A stretch of 6,628 nucleotides of DNA from Kiloniellaceae bacterium. Its GTDB lineage: Bacteria > Pseudomonadota > Alphaproteobacteria > Kiloniellales > Kiloniellaceae. A program made the translations under genes and the position numbers. Positions 5,876 to 6,628 of this stretch are shown here, one piece after another. The stretch's first letter is position 1. Every line of letters starts with the position of its first letter. Location: NCBI GenBank assembly GCA_028280915.1, contig JANQKX010000692.1, positions 1 to 6,628 on the forward strand, read 5' to 3'. The notes under the pieces are model-generated. The model worked only from the letters and a program-made list of their open reading frames with translations. It was not told the origin of the DNA and did no database searches.

Positions 5876-6628
5876 ATGGCCAAGACCCTTGTCAGCTCCC
5901 ATTCCAAGGAGCTCGTGATCGGCTTTGATCAGCCCTTTTGCATCATCGGCGAGCGCATCAACCCGACGGGGCGCAAGAAGCTGGCCGCCGAAATGGCCGC
6001 CGGCAACTTCAGCACGGTGGAATCCGATTGCCTGGCCCAGGTGGCCGCCGGTGCCCACATGCTGGACGTGAACGCGGGCATTCCTCTGGCCGACGAGCCG
6101 GCGATCCTGGCCCAGACCGTCCAGCTGGTGCAGTCCCTGACCGACGTGCCCCTGTCCATCGACTCTTCCATCGTCGCGGCCCTGGAAGCGGGCCTGGAGG
6201 TCTACAAGGGTAAGGCCCTGGTCAATTCGGTGACAGGCGAGGAAGAACGGCTCGAGGTGGTCCTGCCTCTGGTCAAGAAATACGACGCCGCCGTGGTGGC
6301 CATTTCCAACGACGAGACCGGCATTTCCGAAGACCCGGACGTGCGCTTCGAGGTGGCCAAGAAGATCGTGCACCGGGCCCAGGACTATGGCATCCCGGCC
6401 ACCGACGTGGTGGTCGACCCCCTGGTCATGCCCATCGGCGCCCTGGGCGGCGCCGGTAAGCAGGCCTTTGCCATCGTGCGCCGCCTGCGCGAGGAGCTGG
6501 GCGTCAACACCACCTGCGGCGCCTCGAACATCAGCTTCGGTCTGCCCAACCGGCACAGCCTGAACGCCATCTTCCTGGCCATGGCCGCGGGCTCGGGCAT
6601 GACCTCGGCCATCATGAACCCCCTGCAC
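5876..6628 (+). CDS. methyltetrahydrofolate:corrinoid methyltransferase (MtrH/AcsE-like), partial (C-terminus off right edge)
   Basis: A pterin-binding TIM-barrel methyltransferase that moves methyl groups between a corrinoid protein and tetrahydrofolate. 251 residues are visible, starting MAKTLVSSHSKE; the frame is open to the window edge. Landmarks of the DHPS-like pterin fold are IGERINPTGR at 24-33, GAHMLDVNAGIP at 59-70 (Asp64 and Asn66 are the conserved D-x-N), and SIDSS at 94-98. Further on come NSVTGEE, the ISNDETGI loop, DPLVMPIG, and GASNISFGLPNR. Related enzymes are about 260-340 residues, so only the end is missing. It lies 214 bases after metF, separated by the hairpin and 18-bp repeats, so it may have its own promoter or be a late gene of the same operon. 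Direction in vivo is inferred to be from corrinoid to THF. Confidence 0.92.
   Translation, partial: MAKTLVSSHSKELVIGFDQPFCIIGERINPTGRKKLAAEMAAGNFSTVESDCLAQVAAGAHMLDVNAGIPLADEPAILAQTVQLVQSLTDVPLSIDSSIVAALEAGLEVYKGKALVNSVTGEEERLEVVLPLVKKYDAAVVAISNDETGISEDPDVRFEVAKKIVHRAQDYGIPATDVVVDPLVMPIGALGGAGKQAFAIVRRLREELGVNTTCGASNISFGLPNRHSLNAIFLAMAAGSGMTSAIMNPLH

Noticed and set aside
3007..6628. Long minus-strand open frames opposite the corrinoid, DUF1638, metF and methyltransferase genes
   Set aside because: All are complements of well-supported genes, with H/G/Q/V-rich low-information translations and no family motifs.

Overview
This is a GC-rich bacterial window, about 60% G+C by eye in the coding parts. 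It holds the ends of two divergent transcription units around an AT-rich control region. Protein content points to a proteobacterium, most likely an alphaproteobacterium (Rhodospirillales/Rhodobacterales-like). That guess rests on remembered resemblance of the corrinoid protein, DUF1638 protein, 'virulence factor' protein and short MetF to such genomes; no search was run.

Left unit (minus strand, 1-2522): korA-korB, a two-subunit 2-oxoacid (probably 2-oxoglutarate):ferredoxin oxidoreductase. KorA is the fused gamma-alpha type of about 650 residues. Its stop overlaps the korB start (ATGA), and korB runs off the left edge. The enzyme decarboxylates 2-oxoglutarate to succinyl-CoA and reduces ferredoxin.

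Control region (2523-2982): 460 bases without a convincing gene, with a core clearly richer in A+T than its surroundings. It contains a 37-base imperfect palindrome, an 8-bp perfect inverted repeat with a 20-base loop, and two smaller dyads. No regulator gene and no recognisable riboswitch is present.

Right unit (plus strand, 2983-6628 and beyond): a corrinoid-dependent methyl-transfer and C1-oxidation operon. In order it encodes a corrinoid methyl-carrier protein, a DUF1638 protein, a small 'virulence factor' family protein (overlapping DUF1638 by 13 bases), a short methylenetetrahydrofolate reductase, and, after a 214-base gap with an 18-bp triplicated repeat, a methyltetrahydrofolate:corrinoid methyltransferase cut by the right edge.

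Proposed working: a substrate-specific methyltransferase not in the window loads a methyl group on the corrinoid protein. The MtrH/AcsE-like enzyme moves it to tetrahydrofolate, and MetF oxidises methyl-THF to methylene-THF for assimilation or further oxidation. The two small uncharacterised proteins in the middle of this unit are the best candidates for undescribed biology. The korAB unit could supply reduced ferredoxin for reductive reactivation of the corrinoid, but the divergent placement is the only evidence.
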